DNA from: Erwinia sp039023475
GTDB taxonomy: Bacteria > Pseudomonadota > Gammaproteobacteria > Enterobacterales > Enterobacteriaceae
Reading direction: 5' to 3'
NCBI RefSeq assembly: GCF_039023475.1
Contig: NZ_JBCHVB010000001.1
Coordinates: 1,054,001 to 1,118,000 of the forward strand
Length of the DNA stretch: 64,000 bases
Shown: in pieces, positions 34,163-43,055 of the stretch
Position numbering within the stretch: position 1 is the stretch's first letter
How the letters are laid out: every line of letters starts with the position of its first letter
The notes under the pieces: model-generated
Told to the model about the DNA's origin: nothing
The model's input: the letters and a program-made list of their open reading frames with translations, nothing else
Database searches by the model: none
Translations under genes and position numbers: made by a program

Positions 34163-35629
34163 ATGACAGACTTCACCTCTCCGGCGCACGTCGCCACCGC
34201 AGGCAGCGCCCCGCTGGGCGAGCCCGTGACGCTGCGTCAGGCTGCCGATGTTTCCCGACTCGTGAATACCAGTACCCAGGCGCGCAGCAATGCCCGCATC
34301 GTGATTGGCATCGCGCTGGGCGGCGTCTTTCTGGACGCTTACGATCTGGGGGCGCTGGCCTTTGGCATGAAGGATGTGACCCGCGAGTTCGGGCTCTCTC
34401 CCGCCGGGGCCGGCATGGTGGCCTCGTCAATCGCCTTTGGCGCGATTGTGGGTGCGCTTATCGGCGGTTATCTGACGGATAAAATCGGGCGCTACCGGGT
34501 CTTTATGGCCGATATGTTTTTCTTTGTGGTGGCTGCGCTCGCCTGCGCCTTCGCACCCAATGAATATGTGCTGACGGCGGCACGCTTTGTTATGGGGCTT
34601 GGCGTCGGTATCGATCTGCCGGTGGCGATGGCGTTTCTGGCGGAGTTTTCCAAACTGAAGGGGCGCGGCAATAAGGCGGCCAGCATTGCGATGTGGTGCC
34701 CCACCTGGTATGCGGCAATCTCTATCTCCTATCTGCTGGTGCTGTTCTTCTATGCCGTCCTGCCGGATGAACACGCGGGCTGGCTGTGGCGCATTATTCT
34801 CGGCTTCGGCGCGGTACCTGCGCTGCTGATTATCGCCATTCGCAGCCGCTATATGAGCGAGTCGCCGGTCTGGGCCGCGAATCAGGGGGATCTGGCTGGC
34901 GCCGCCGCCATTCTTCGCAGCTCTTACGGCATTAATGCCCAGGTTGCGAAGGATGCTGACCTGTCACCGGCTAAACCCGTCCGCCGCGCCAGCTGGCGCA
35001 ACTATGGCGAACTGCTGAAAGGGATCTACCTGCGCCGCACCCTGCTGGCGACCGTAATCGCTGTCGCCTCCGCCTTTGCCTATAACGCCGTGGCCTTCGG
35101 CCTGCCGGTTATCCTCTCCAGCTTTCTCGCGCAGTCGATGCTGACCACTATTCTGGTGTCGCTGGCGCTGAACCTGCTGTTTGCCTTTACCGGCGGTTTG
35201 CTGGCGGTGCGGCTGGTTCCCCGCTTCGGCGCATGGAAGATGACCGTGCTGGGCTATGCCTGCCAGCTGGCCGCGCTGGTTGGCCTTGCGCTGGTTGGCA
35301 GGCCGGATAATGGCGATCAGGCCGCAATTTCTATCGCCATGCTGGCGCTGTTCCTGCTGGGACAGGGCTTCGGTCCCGGCTCTCATAGCATGACTTTCGC
35401 CTCGCTCAGCTATCCCACCTCGCTGCGTGGCGTGGGCGTCGGCTTTAACCAGACGCTGATGCGCGCCAGCTCAACGCTGTCGCTGTTTCTTTTCCCGCTG
35501 CTGTCGGCGGCGCTCAGTACCGACGTGTTCTGGGTGATTGCGCTGGCGCCGCTGGCGGGTCTGATTGCGCTGCTTGCCATCCGCTGGGAACCCTCCGGCT
35601 ACGACGTGGATGCGGAGGATTTTGCCTGA
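34163..35629 (+). CDS. MFS transporter (sugar porter/metabolite:H+ symporter-like)
   Basis: 488 residues with 12 predicted helices. The start MTDFTSPAHVATAG is a hydrophilic tail of about 45 residues. Features include the D-R-like loop YLTDKIGRYRVF between helices 2 and 3, GLGVGIDLPVAMAFLAEFSKLKGRG at helix 4-5 and SRYMSESPVW at the end of helix 6, typical of the aromatic acid/sugar porter side of the superfamily. The central loop of about 60 residues joins the two halves. The ligand is unknown. It has its own upstream palindrome and is followed by idi on the other strand. Confidence 0.85.
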   Translation: MTDFTSPAHVATAGSAPLGEPVTLRQAADVSRLVNTSTQARSNARIVIGIALGGVFLDAYDLGALAFGMKDVTREFGLSPAGAGMVASSIAFGAIVGALIGGYLTDKIGRYRVFMADMFFFVVAALACAFAPNEYVLTAARFVMGLGVGIDLPVAMAFLAEFSKLKGRGNKAASIAMWCPTWYAAISISYLLVLFFYAVLPDEHAGWLWRIILGFGAVPALLIIAIRSRYMSESPVWAANQGDLAGAAAILRSSYGINAQVAKDADLSPAKPVRRASWRNYGELLKGIYLRRTLLATVIAVASAFAYNAVAFGLPVILSSFLAQSMLTTILVSLALNLLFAFTGGLLAVRLVPRFGAWKMTVLGYACQLAALVGLALVGRPDNGDQAAISIAMLALFLLGQGFGPGSHSMTFASLSYPTSLRGVGVGFNQTLMRASSTLSLFLFPLLSAALSTDVFWVIALAPLAGLIALLAIRWEPSGYDVDAEDFA

Positions 35630-35666
35630 TAAGCGAGAGGGTTTTGCTGGACGGCGGCAGGCAGGT

Positions 35667-36209
35667 TCAGGCCGTTACCAGACTGCTGGTAAAGCGCCGC
35701 AGCTGTTCAGGCACGCGGGAAAAGGTGTAGCGGAACCAGGGGGTGAAGCGTTCGGGGTGGGCGGCGATTTCGGCCTCGATTTCCGCTACGCTGGCATAGC
35801 GCCAGCCAGCGGCTTCCTCCGCGGCGGGCTGCGGCAGCTCATCGCTGATGGCAAAATAGACGTGGCCGAACTCATGTTCCGACAGGCCGTTGCTGAGCGG
35901 CAGGTTATAGCTCACTTCAAACACGGGCTGGAGCGAAAGGCGCATCCCCATCTCTTCCCGCAGCCGGCGTTCAGCGGCATCCCGGGTCCGCTCGCCGGGA
36001 ACGGGGTGGCCGCAGGTGGTATTACTCCACAAGCCGCCACAGTGATATTTGCCCATGGCACGCTGCTGCAACAGCAGCTGATGGCGTGAGTTAAACACAT
36101 AAACGGTTACCGCCCGGTGCAGTAATCCTTTCTGATGTACCTCCAGCTTCTCCATCCGTCCGGTAGGGCGATCGTGCCGATCGACCAGGATCACTTCGAT
36201 TGCTGACAT
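35667..36209 (-). CDS. idi: Isopentenyl-diphosphate delta-isomerase, type I
   Basis: 180 residues, the normal size for the bacterial type I enzyme, which interconverts isopentenyl and dimethylallyl diphosphate. The Nudix-like fold shows HRAVTVYVFN, the active-site Cys in SNTTCGHP, RLREEMGM for metal and diphosphate binding, and SEHEFGHVYFA carrying the catalytic Glu. The ribosome site is AAGGAA. In carotenoid-making Pantoea, idi often sits in the crt cluster; here no crt gene is next to it. It is a single gene between an MFS transporter and a chemoreceptor. Confidence 0.93.
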   Translation of the reverse strand: MSAIEVILVDRHDRPTGRMEKLEVHQKGLLHRAVTVYVFNSRHQLLLQQRAMGKYHCGGLWSNTTCGHPVPGERTRDAAERRLREEMGMRLSLQPVFEVSYNLPLSNGLSEHEFGHVYFAISDELPQPAAEEAAGWRYASVAEIEAEIAAHPERFTPWFRYTFSRVPEQLRRFTSSLVTA

Positions 36210-36219
36210 GCTGATTCCT

Positions 36220-36233
36220 TGAGATTAATCTCA
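36220..36233. promoter_or_regulatory. Perfect 14-base palindrome before idi
   Basis: TGAGATTAATCTCA lies 10 bases upstream of the idi ATG, directly next to its AAGGAA ribosome site. It may be an operator, or a hairpin that hides the ribosome site in RNA. Confidence 0.4.
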
Positions 36234-36306
36234 GGTATTGTGGCACATCGCCAGGGCGTCATACTGTATAAAATCGTGCGGCGCGTTCGCCTTGTGAGCG
36301 CGGTAT

Positions 36307-36331
36307 AAAAAAGGGCAGCCGATGGCTGCCC
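36307..36331 (-). terminator. Terminator of the chemoreceptor gene
   Basis: On the minus strand GGGCAGCC-ATC-GGCTGCCC is followed by TTTTTT, a strong Rho-independent terminator 27 bases after the stop. Confidence 0.9.
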
Positions 36332-36358
36332 TGACTGAGTGACTTATTACCGGAGGCG

Positions 36359-38254
36359 TTACAGCTTAAAGCTGCTGACAACCAGCTCAAGCTGGACGCT
36401 CTGCTCTTCCATGGCCTGCGCGGCGGCGGAGACCTGCTCCACCAGCGAGGCGTTCTGCTGAGTCGTGCTGTCGAGCTGGTTGATGGCGGTGTTAACCTGG
36501 TCAATTCCCATGCTCTGCTCACGGCTGGCGGACATGATTTCACTCATCAGCGTGGTCACGCTACTGACGCCGTTCATCAGTTCATCCATGGTACTGCCCG
36601 CTTCCTGCACCAGCAGGCTGCCCTGATCGATATTGGCGACCGACTCTTCAATCAGCTTTTTAATTTCACGCGCGGAGTTGGCGGAACGCTGAGCGAGGTT
36701 GCGCACTTCCGACGCGACGACGGCAAATCCACGCCCCTGTTCGCCGGCACGAGCCGCTTCTACTGCGGCGTTAAGCGCCAGGATGTTCGTCTGGAAGGCG
36801 ATGCTGTCGATCACGCTGATGATATCCACCACTTTGCGGGAAGAAGTATTGATCTCTCCCATGGTGACCACTACCTGCTTCACGACGCTGGAACCGCGCT
36901 CGGCAACGCGTGATGCGTCCCCGGCCAGCTGGTTAGCGTGGGTGGCGTTATCCGCATTTTGCCGGACGGTGCCGGTCAGCTGCTCCATGGAGGCCGCCGT
37001 TTCCACGATAGAGCTGGACTGCTCCTCGGTACGCGCGGAGAGATCCATATTGCCGCTGGCGATCTCTTTCGAGGCGGAGGTGATTGCCAGCGCACTGTCA
37101 CCAACCTGCCGCATCAGTCCCTGCAAGTATTCAATAAAGGCGTTAAAGCTCTGTGAGACGGCATTGAACTCCGGGCTGCTGCTGGCAGGCAGGCGCTGGG
37201 TCAGGTCGGCGCCGCCGGTTGAGAGCGAAAGGATATTCTCATTAAGACCGTTCAGACGAGTCATCATGGTGCGGATAAAGCCCAGCAGTACCAGCAGCAG
37301 CAGGATAGCCAGCGGGATCTGCACCAGGCCCAGGCGGGTCAGGATTGAGTTGGTCTGTTTCGCCAGTAGCGCGGTGGGCACGTCACTGGCGATGAACCAG
37401 GGGCTGCCGGAAATCTGCTGCACGAACAGCGTATGCGAACCGTCCTCACCTTCATAGGTGTTCTGCACCACATCGCTGCCTGCACCAGAAAGCATCGCCT
37501 TCAGCGGCGCCGCCATTGGCGTAGCGAAATCGCTCAGGTTGCCGAGCTTGGGCGCTGCGCCAACCAGGGTGGCATCACCCACGACTTTGCCATCCGCTTC
37601 GACGATAAACACTTTGCCGTCAATCGCTTCACCCATCTCTTTCGCCAGATGGTTAAAGAAGCCCAGCGTGACGTCAATAGTTGCCACGCCCCAGGCCGCG
37701 CCGTCACGGTAAATGGTCATGGCGCAGTTGGTGCGCGGCTGCGGGCTGGCCGCGTCCTGATAGGCTTTCGCCCAGGCGCACTGCCCTTTAGCGGCGGCCA
37801 TGCCATCTTTATACCAGGGCTGCTCGTAGTAGTTTGGGGCTTCGGCCGAGTTCCAGAAGGTGTTGACCTTCAGCGCATTGCTGCTGTCACGGGCGAAGAA
37901 GGTGCTGAATTTGTCCGTGGCCGGATCGCGCATTTTAGGCAACGGCCAGATCCCGCCGCCGAAGACGTCCACATCCTGATACTGATTCACCAGCGCAGGA
38001 AGCACAGTATCAATGCTGGCGCTGTCGAGCACCGCGACGGTTTCCGTAATACTGCGCTGCTGCGCCTGAATACGGTTCATCATGGCGGTAATCCGTGAAC
38101 CAATGCTGTCCACTTCGTAACGTACCAGCCGGCTCTCATTGGTCGTAAGCTGAGGCGCGACAAAAATTTTAATGACAACCACCGTGATCAGCAGCAGCAG
38201 CGCAAAGAAGCCGACGATCAACAGCGTAAATCTGCCCTGGGTTGTTTTTAACAT
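36359..38254 (-). CDS. Methyl-accepting chemotaxis protein with Cache sensor
   Basis: Inner-membrane chemoreceptor of 631 residues from MLKTTQGRF; ATGs at 38266 and 38284 are in frame. A first membrane helix at about 9-31 (FTLLIVGFFALLLLITVVVI) is followed by a periplasmic region of about 270 residues with dCache features (WYKDGMAAAKGQCAWAKAYQD), a second helix near 310-330, HAMP, and the cytoplasmic hairpin. The hairpin tip is near-invariant (IAFQTNILALNAAVEAARAGEQGRGFAVVA). It ends in VVSSFKL without the CheR/CheB docking pentapeptide, so adaptation would depend on other receptors. The ligand is unknown. It has a sigma28 promoter and a CRP site. Confidence 0.9.
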   Translation of the reverse strand: MLKTTQGRFTLLIVGFFALLLLITVVVIKIFVAPQLTTNESRLVRYEVDSIGSRITAMMNRIQAQQRSITETVAVLDSASIDTVLPALVNQYQDVDVFGGGIWPLPKMRDPATDKFSTFFARDSSNALKVNTFWNSAEAPNYYEQPWYKDGMAAAKGQCAWAKAYQDAASPQPRTNCAMTIYRDGAAWGVATIDVTLGFFNHLAKEMGEAIDGKVFIVEADGKVVGDATLVGAAPKLGNLSDFATPMAAPLKAMLSGAGSDVVQNTYEGEDGSHTLFVQQISGSPWFIASDVPTALLAKQTNSILTRLGLVQIPLAILLLLVLLGFIRTMMTRLNGLNENILSLSTGGADLTQRLPASSSPEFNAVSQSFNAFIEYLQGLMRQVGDSALAITSASKEIASGNMDLSARTEEQSSSIVETAASMEQLTGTVRQNADNATHANQLAGDASRVAERGSSVVKQVVVTMGEINTSSRKVVDIISVIDSIAFQTNILALNAAVEAARAGEQGRGFAVVASEVRNLAQRSANSAREIKKLIEESVANIDQGSLLVQEAGSTMDELMNGVSSVTTLMSEIMSASREQSMGIDQVNTAINQLDSTTQQNASLVEQVSAAAQAMEEQSVQLELVVSSFKL

Positions 38255-38299
38255 GTAGAGCCCCATCCTACTCAAATTCGGCACAATTGCCTGATCGAA

Positions 38300-38326
38300 T
38301 TAACGGCGGGGCCAGACGGAACTTGA
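38300..38326 (-). promoter_or_regulatory. Sigma28 (FliA) promoter of the chemoreceptor
   Basis: On the minus strand TCAAGTTC-N11-GCCGTTAA matches the FliA consensus TAAAGTTT-N11-GCCGATAA well with the exact spacer. It lies 46 bases before the chosen start and supports membership in the flagellar class 3 regulon. Confidence 0.75.
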
Positions 38327-38342
38327 GGTGATAGCAATCACA
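38327..38342 (-). promoter_or_regulatory. CRP site abutting the sigma28 promoter
   Basis: TGTGA-N6-TCACC on the minus strand (AAATGTGATTGCTATCACC) directly touches the -35 element. Its centre is about 42 bases before the predicted start point, the class II activator position. Confidence 0.6.
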
Positions 38343-38393
38343 TTTCAGGGAATATTTTCATCCATGCGGGCGTGGCGCGAAACCGGCAAGAAT

Positions 38394-39503
38394 TTATTCT
38401 TGTGATTCAACCAGCTGCTGGCGTGGGCGAAATATATGTCCACCCCCCTCGGCAAGTAACCGGGTTACCAGCTGGTGGCCGCCGTTCTCTTCCACCTCAG
38501 CGAATTCCCGTTCGGCGGTTGTGACCGGCGAGGTCCAGAGCAGGTTAACCTTATCGCCCTCGCGTCTGGGCAGGGCAAACTGCCCCGCCTCACCGCCCAG
38601 CTCACCAGAAAGGATAAAGCCCTCAAAGCCCACCGGGGCCACGGCGGAGGTCAGCGTATGCCCTTCGCCCAGCCAGCTGAGGCGGGCCCAGGGAAAGTGC
38701 GCAAAGCTGGCAAGGGCGCTGGCCATCTGCACGGCGTTCTCTTCCGTCATCACTTCAGCATCAATCGCCATCCCCAGCTCGACGCGACGATAGTGCGGCG
38801 CAAGATCTTCATAAAGATAATCCACCCACGGCATCGGACGAATGCTCATACCCAGCGTCAGAAAGAACCAGCTGCCCTGATGATAGTGCTGGGAAATCGC
38901 CATCGGCGGCCAGTTGCCCTGGTCGATGGAATAGTACTTCAGCGATTCGCCATAATGAGATTCATAGCACTTCAGCATATCGCGCTGCATCGGTTCCCAG
39001 AGGTGTCCATCGTGCCAGTCACGCCAGAAATGCCGGTGTTTTTCCGCCAGCGCGTAGTAGTCATTGGTGGAGGCGGAGCCGAGCGGCGCCGTCAGGCGAT
39101 TCTCTTTAATACAGCCAGCGGAGAAGCTGACCTGCTTCTGCTGGTAAAGGCTCCAGCCGGGAATGACCGCCAGCAGCTGCCCCTGATACCAGAGCGCGGC
39201 GCCATCGTCACCCGGCTCCCAGATAATTTGCAGTCCTGCCGGATCGAGGATCGGCTCAGCCTGAAGCGTACGGCAAAAGGCCGCGCTCAGCAGCGGAGGA
39301 CGCCCCTGCTCTATCGCCTCCTGGTCTTCACTGGCGGGCGCAGGCAGCAGGTTTCTCAGCCAGCAGCCGCGTACGGCAAACTGCTGACGAAACGGCTCGG
39401 CGGGCCAGATATAGAAATAGGCGACGCGCTCATCCTGTTCAACGCTGGCGAGCAGGGTTTGTTGCTGATTAAAAACTTCAGCAATCCGGTACGACTGTGT
39501 CAT
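38394..39503 (-). CDS. Suppressor-of-fused (SUFU) domain protein
   Basis: 369-residue cytoplasmic protein with no signal or membrane segment. The C-terminal half, from about residue 190, fits the SUFU domain: SYESHYGESLKYYSIDQ-like opening, then HYHQGSWFFLTLGMSIRPMPW, RRVELGMAID, and VGFEGFILSGELG. The N-terminal 170 residues are not recognised and contain many aromatic residues. Bacterial SUFU-domain proteins are common as immunity or polymorphic-toxin related proteins and as stand-alone genes of unknown function. No toxin gene is adjacent here. My assignment rests on motif appearance. Confidence 0.6.
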   Translation of the reverse strand: MTQSYRIAEVFNQQQTLLASVEQDERVAYFYIWPAEPFRQQFAVRGCWLRNLLPAPASEDQEAIEQGRPPLLSAAFCRTLQAEPILDPAGLQIIWEPGDDGAALWYQGQLLAVIPGWSLYQQKQVSFSAGCIKENRLTAPLGSASTNDYYALAEKHRHFWRDWHDGHLWEPMQRDMLKCYESHYGESLKYYSIDQGNWPPMAISQHYHQGSWFFLTLGMSIRPMPWVDYLYEDLAPHYRRVELGMAIDAEVMTEENAVQMASALASFAHFPWARLSWLGEGHTLTSAVAPVGFEGFILSGELGGEAGQFALPRREGDKVNLLWTSPVTTAEREFAEVEENGGHQLVTRLLAEGGGHIFRPRQQLVESQE

Positions 39504-39633
39504 AGAGCCTCGGCGGTGGAGGGTGATCTTTTTTCGGCAGAGTAGCAGAATGTCCCGTTACGCCACGCCGGGACAAGGGGAAGAGTCTCAAAATGTCCGC
39601 TGCTGACGCGCTGGCAGCCGATAATCGCGCGGT

Positions 39634-40503
39634 TTATTCACGCCCCATACGCGCCATCGCCCGCTGATAAGCGCCCCGGCGGATTGACCAGCGCAGCATG
39701 GCGGCAAGCAGGTTAATCCGCTGCCGGATAAACCCCCGACGCAGCGAAGTGAAGTGAAAGCCAAACTGCGCCTGCGCCCATTCCGGCAGCAGCTCAATCC
39801 CGGCCATCATCATCGCTTTCATCGCCGGACGGGCCTGCCAGCTGGGGGCCGGTGCGCTTAACAGCAGCGAAAGCACTTCACGGGTGCGCGCGTCACAGCG
39901 TAGCTGTGGGCGCATCGCCTCAAAATAGGCCTCTACCGCCTGCACCGATTTCGGCACCTGTTCCGCGCCCAGCGCTTCCGCCACCACGGCCGCTTCGGCA
40001 TAGTAGCGATCCTGGTCGGCAAGGCTTAACTGTGGGTTTTTATAGCGCAGATGCGCCGCCAGAAAACGGCTGGTCTCCGCCACATGCACCCACGTCAGCA
40101 GCGCCGGATCGCTGGCCGAATAAGGCATTCCGTGCGCATCCACGCCCGTCACCTTAAGGTGGATCCGCCTGACCCGCTCAATCAGCGTGGTGGCATCGGC
40201 GGTATTTCCAAAGGTCGTGACGGCAATAAACTGGCTGGTGCGGCGCAGTCGGCCCATCATGTCGTCGCGAAAGGTGGAGTGATCCCAGACCCCGGCCAGC
40301 GCCAGCGGATGCAGCATCTGCATCAGCAGCGCCGAAATGCCGCCGCAAAGCATGGAGGAGAAATCACCATGGACGCGCCAGATAACGCTGTCCGGGCCAT
40401 AAAGCCCCGGATCGCCCGGCGGCTGAGAGAGATCGAACTCGTTCATTGCCAGCCCGTTCAGACGAAAGATCTGCTGCTGAATTTTGTCCCGAACCGAAGG
40501 CAT
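39634..40503 (-). CDS. MpaB/DUF2236-family oxygenase-like protein
   Basis: 289 residues matching the MpaB-type (DUF2236) family, related to latex-clearing and mycophenolic acid pathway oxygenases that bind heme or iron. Conserved features are SVIWRVHGDFSSMLCGG-SALLMQMLHPLALAGVWDHSTF in the first third and WVHVAETSRFL near residue 130, with three histidines as candidate metal ligands (in RVHGD, MLHPLA and WVHVAE). Function in enterobacteria is unknown. It is in the same direction as bglX and follows a strong stem-loop. Confidence 0.75.
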   Translation of the reverse strand: MPSVRDKIQQQIFRLNGLAMNEFDLSQPPGDPGLYGPDSVIWRVHGDFSSMLCGGISALLMQMLHPLALAGVWDHSTFRDDMMGRLRRTSQFIAVTTFGNTADATTLIERVRRIHLKVTGVDAHGMPYSASDPALLTWVHVAETSRFLAAHLRYKNPQLSLADQDRYYAEAAVVAEALGAEQVPKSVQAVEAYFEAMRPQLRCDARTREVLSLLLSAPAPSWQARPAMKAMMMAGIELLPEWAQAQFGFHFTSLRRGFIRQRINLLAAMLRWSIRRGAYQRAMARMGRE

Positions 40504-40522
40504 AAAAATTCCTGTTGAGAGG

Positions 40523-40554
40523 CAATCAGGGGCGAATCACTTCGCCCCTGATTG
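40523..40554 (-). terminator. Long perfect stem-loop after bglX
   Basis: A 14-base perfect stem (CAATCAGGGGCGAA/TTCGCCCCTGATTG) around a four-base loop. No T-run follows, so it may be a strong stabiliser or partial terminator between bglX and the MpaB gene. Confidence 0.6.
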
Positions 40555-40574
40555 AGGGTGTTGTACCGGTCCCG

Positions 40575-42872
40575 CTAAAGGTATTCAAACTCCGCGTCGT
40601 GAGTACGTGCGGAATCCAGACCAATCATCACGCTGAATTTGCCCGGTTCCGCCACCTGCTGCATTTTCGCATTCCAGAACTGGAGCGCCTTCACGTCAAT
40701 CGGGAAAGTGACGGTTTGCGTCTCGCCCGGTTTAAGGCTGATCCGCTTAAAGCCTTTCAGCTCCTTCACGGGGCGGCTGATGCTGGCCGTCTGGTCGCGC
40801 AGGTACATTTGCACCACGGTTGCGCCTTCCCGCTCACCGGTATTGGTGATCGTTATGCTGGCATCCACCACGCCGTTACGCGGCATGGTCGGCGCAGACA
40901 TAGCCACTGGCGATAGCCTGAAGGTGGTGTAGCTCAGTCCATAGCCGAACGGATAAAGCGGGCCGTTTGCCGCATCATAGTAGTGGGAGGTGTACTTGTT
41001 CGGCTTATCCGCGTTATAAGGACGTCCGGTGTTCAGATGATTATAGTAAATCGGGATCTGCCCGACGGAGCGCGGGAAGGACATCGGCAGCTTGCCGGAC
41101 GGGTTATAGTCGCCGAACAGTACGTCAGCGATGGCATTACCCCCTTCGGTGCCGCTGAACCAGGTTTCCAGCAGCGCGTCGGCCTGCTGATCCTCTTTCA
41201 CCAGCGCCAGCGGACGGCCGTTCATCAGTACCAGCACCAGCGGCTTGCCGGTCGCCTTAAGCGCCTTAATCAGCGCCTGCTGGCTCTCGGGAAGCGTGAT
41301 GTCGCTACGGCTGGACGCCTCGTGCGCCATCCCCTGGGCTTCGCCCACCACCGCTACCACCACGTCAGCTTGGTTCGCCGTGGCGACCGCTTCATCCAGC
41401 AGCTGTTGCGGCGTGCGGTTATCTACCGTCACCGCTTTTTCATAGAGGTTCAGGAAATCCTGAATCCCTTTATGATCGGTGGCGTTAGCGCCCTTGGCGT
41501 ACAGCACTTTGGCCTCTCCGGCGGTGGCGTTTTTCAGCCCCTGCAAAACGGTCACCGACTGTGTCGCCACGCCTGCCGCCGACCAGCTGCCCATGATGTC
41601 ACGCTGGCTGTCGGCCAGCGGGCCGATCAGGGCAATAGTACCGGTTTTCTTCAGCGGCAGCGTATTCTGCCGGTTTTTCAGCAGTACCAGGCTTTTGCGC
41701 GCCACGTCGCGGGCTTCAGCACGGTGCAGACGGCTTTCGGCATTGGTGTCCGCCGGATCGCTGCTTTTGTCACCCAGGTGGCTGTAGGGATCGTTAAACA
41801 GCCCCATATCATATTTAACGTTCAGCACGTGGCGTGCCGCGTCATCAATCTCTTCTTCACTTACCGCACCGCTTTTCACCAGTCCCGGCAGGTACTTACT
41901 GTAGTACTCGTCGCTCATGCTCATGTTGACGCCGGACTGGATAGCAATACGTACCGCGTCCTCAGGATCGCTGGCGACGCCGTGCTGGATCAGCTCTTTA
42001 ATCGCACCGTGATCGCTAATGGTAATCCCTTTAAATTTCCACTCTTCGCGCAGTACATCCTTCAGCAGCCAGTCATCAGCGGTTGCCGGGACGCCATTGA
42101 GCGAGTTAAGCGCCACCATCACGCCGCCGCTGCCGGCATCCAGCGCGGCTTTGTAGGGCGGCAGGTAGTCCTGCGCCAGTCGCTGCGGGCTCATATCCAC
42201 CGTGTTGTAGTCACGTCCGCCTTCGACCGCGCCATAGGCGGCGAAGTGCTTGACGCTGGTCATCACTGAATAGCGGTCAGCCGGGCTTTTCCCCTGCATC
42301 GACTCGACCATCGTGCGTCCCATCTCCGAGGTGAGGAAAGTATCTTCGCCAAACCCTTCAGAGACGCGTCCCCAGCGTGGTTCACGCGTCACGTCGACCA
42401 TCGGCGCCCAGGTCATATTCAGACCGTCGTCGGCGGCTTCATGAGCGGAAACGCGTCCCACCACCGCGACCGCTTCCCGATCCCAGCTTGCCGCCAGGCC
42501 CAGCGGAATGGGGAATACCGTGCGCTGACCGTGCACCACGTCATAGGCGAAGAAAAGCGGGATCTTCAGGCGGCTTAGCTGCATCGCCTGATCCTGCATC
42601 GCACGGATATCTTGTCGCGTAACGGTATTAAAGATGGCGCCAACCTGCTCCTGCTTAATCATCTCGCGGATGGCTTCTTTCGGGTTATCTGGCCCAACGC
42701 TGATTAGCCTGAGCTGGCCAATTTTTTCATCCAGCGTCATTTTCTTTAGCAGGTTGGTGACAAAGGCATCGCGGGCTTCCGGCGTCAGCGGATGGTCACC
42801 AGAAAGGTCTTCGGCATGACCCGGCTGCAGCGCCAGTGCGACAGCGAGACTGACAGAGCAAATCCATTTCAT
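40575..42872 (-). CDS. bglX: Periplasmic beta-glucosidase BglX
   Basis: Glycoside hydrolase family 3 enzyme, 765 residues as in E. coli. It carries a signal peptide MKWICSVSLAVALALQPGHA and acts in the periplasm. The catalytic nucleophile is Asp287 in GITISDHGA; the substrate pocket includes SVKHFAAYG with conserved KH and the EPRWGR stretch. The C-terminal fibronectin type III-like domain (VPITITNTGEREG-like, residues about 670-760) is complete. The order bglX-dld-(insert)-pbpG follows E. coli. Confidence 0.95.
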   Translation of the reverse strand: MKWICSVSLAVALALQPGHAEDLSGDHPLTPEARDAFVTNLLKKMTLDEKIGQLRLISVGPDNPKEAIREMIKQEQVGAIFNTVTRQDIRAMQDQAMQLSRLKIPLFFAYDVVHGQRTVFPIPLGLAASWDREAVAVVGRVSAHEAADDGLNMTWAPMVDVTREPRWGRVSEGFGEDTFLTSEMGRTMVESMQGKSPADRYSVMTSVKHFAAYGAVEGGRDYNTVDMSPQRLAQDYLPPYKAALDAGSGGVMVALNSLNGVPATADDWLLKDVLREEWKFKGITISDHGAIKELIQHGVASDPEDAVRIAIQSGVNMSMSDEYYSKYLPGLVKSGAVSEEEIDDAARHVLNVKYDMGLFNDPYSHLGDKSSDPADTNAESRLHRAEARDVARKSLVLLKNRQNTLPLKKTGTIALIGPLADSQRDIMGSWSAAGVATQSVTVLQGLKNATAGEAKVLYAKGANATDHKGIQDFLNLYEKAVTVDNRTPQQLLDEAVATANQADVVVAVVGEAQGMAHEASSRSDITLPESQQALIKALKATGKPLVLVLMNGRPLALVKEDQQADALLETWFSGTEGGNAIADVLFGDYNPSGKLPMSFPRSVGQIPIYYNHLNTGRPYNADKPNKYTSHYYDAANGPLYPFGYGLSYTTFRLSPVAMSAPTMPRNGVVDASITITNTGEREGATVVQMYLRDQTASISRPVKELKGFKRISLKPGETQTVTFPIDVKALQFWNAKMQQVAEPGKFSVMIGLDSARTHDAEFEYL

Positions 42873-43055
42873 CAGGTTGATTCTCTTAAGTAACTGCGTA
42901 GCAAGGGATTATTATAAGATAGCGTAACAGGACATTAGTGTGCCATAAGATGAGGATAGCAGGTAGTTTTCAACCCATTAACGCTACCCTTCTGATTATT
43001 AACCGCTTCACCGCCGGCGCGGTGCTACTATCAGGCAATCTGACAGAAAAGGACA

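Noticed and set aside
40983..42269. 428-codon open frame opposite bglX
   Set aside because: Shadow of bglX; no recognisable motifs and heavy in Arg, Gln and His as expected of antisense frames.
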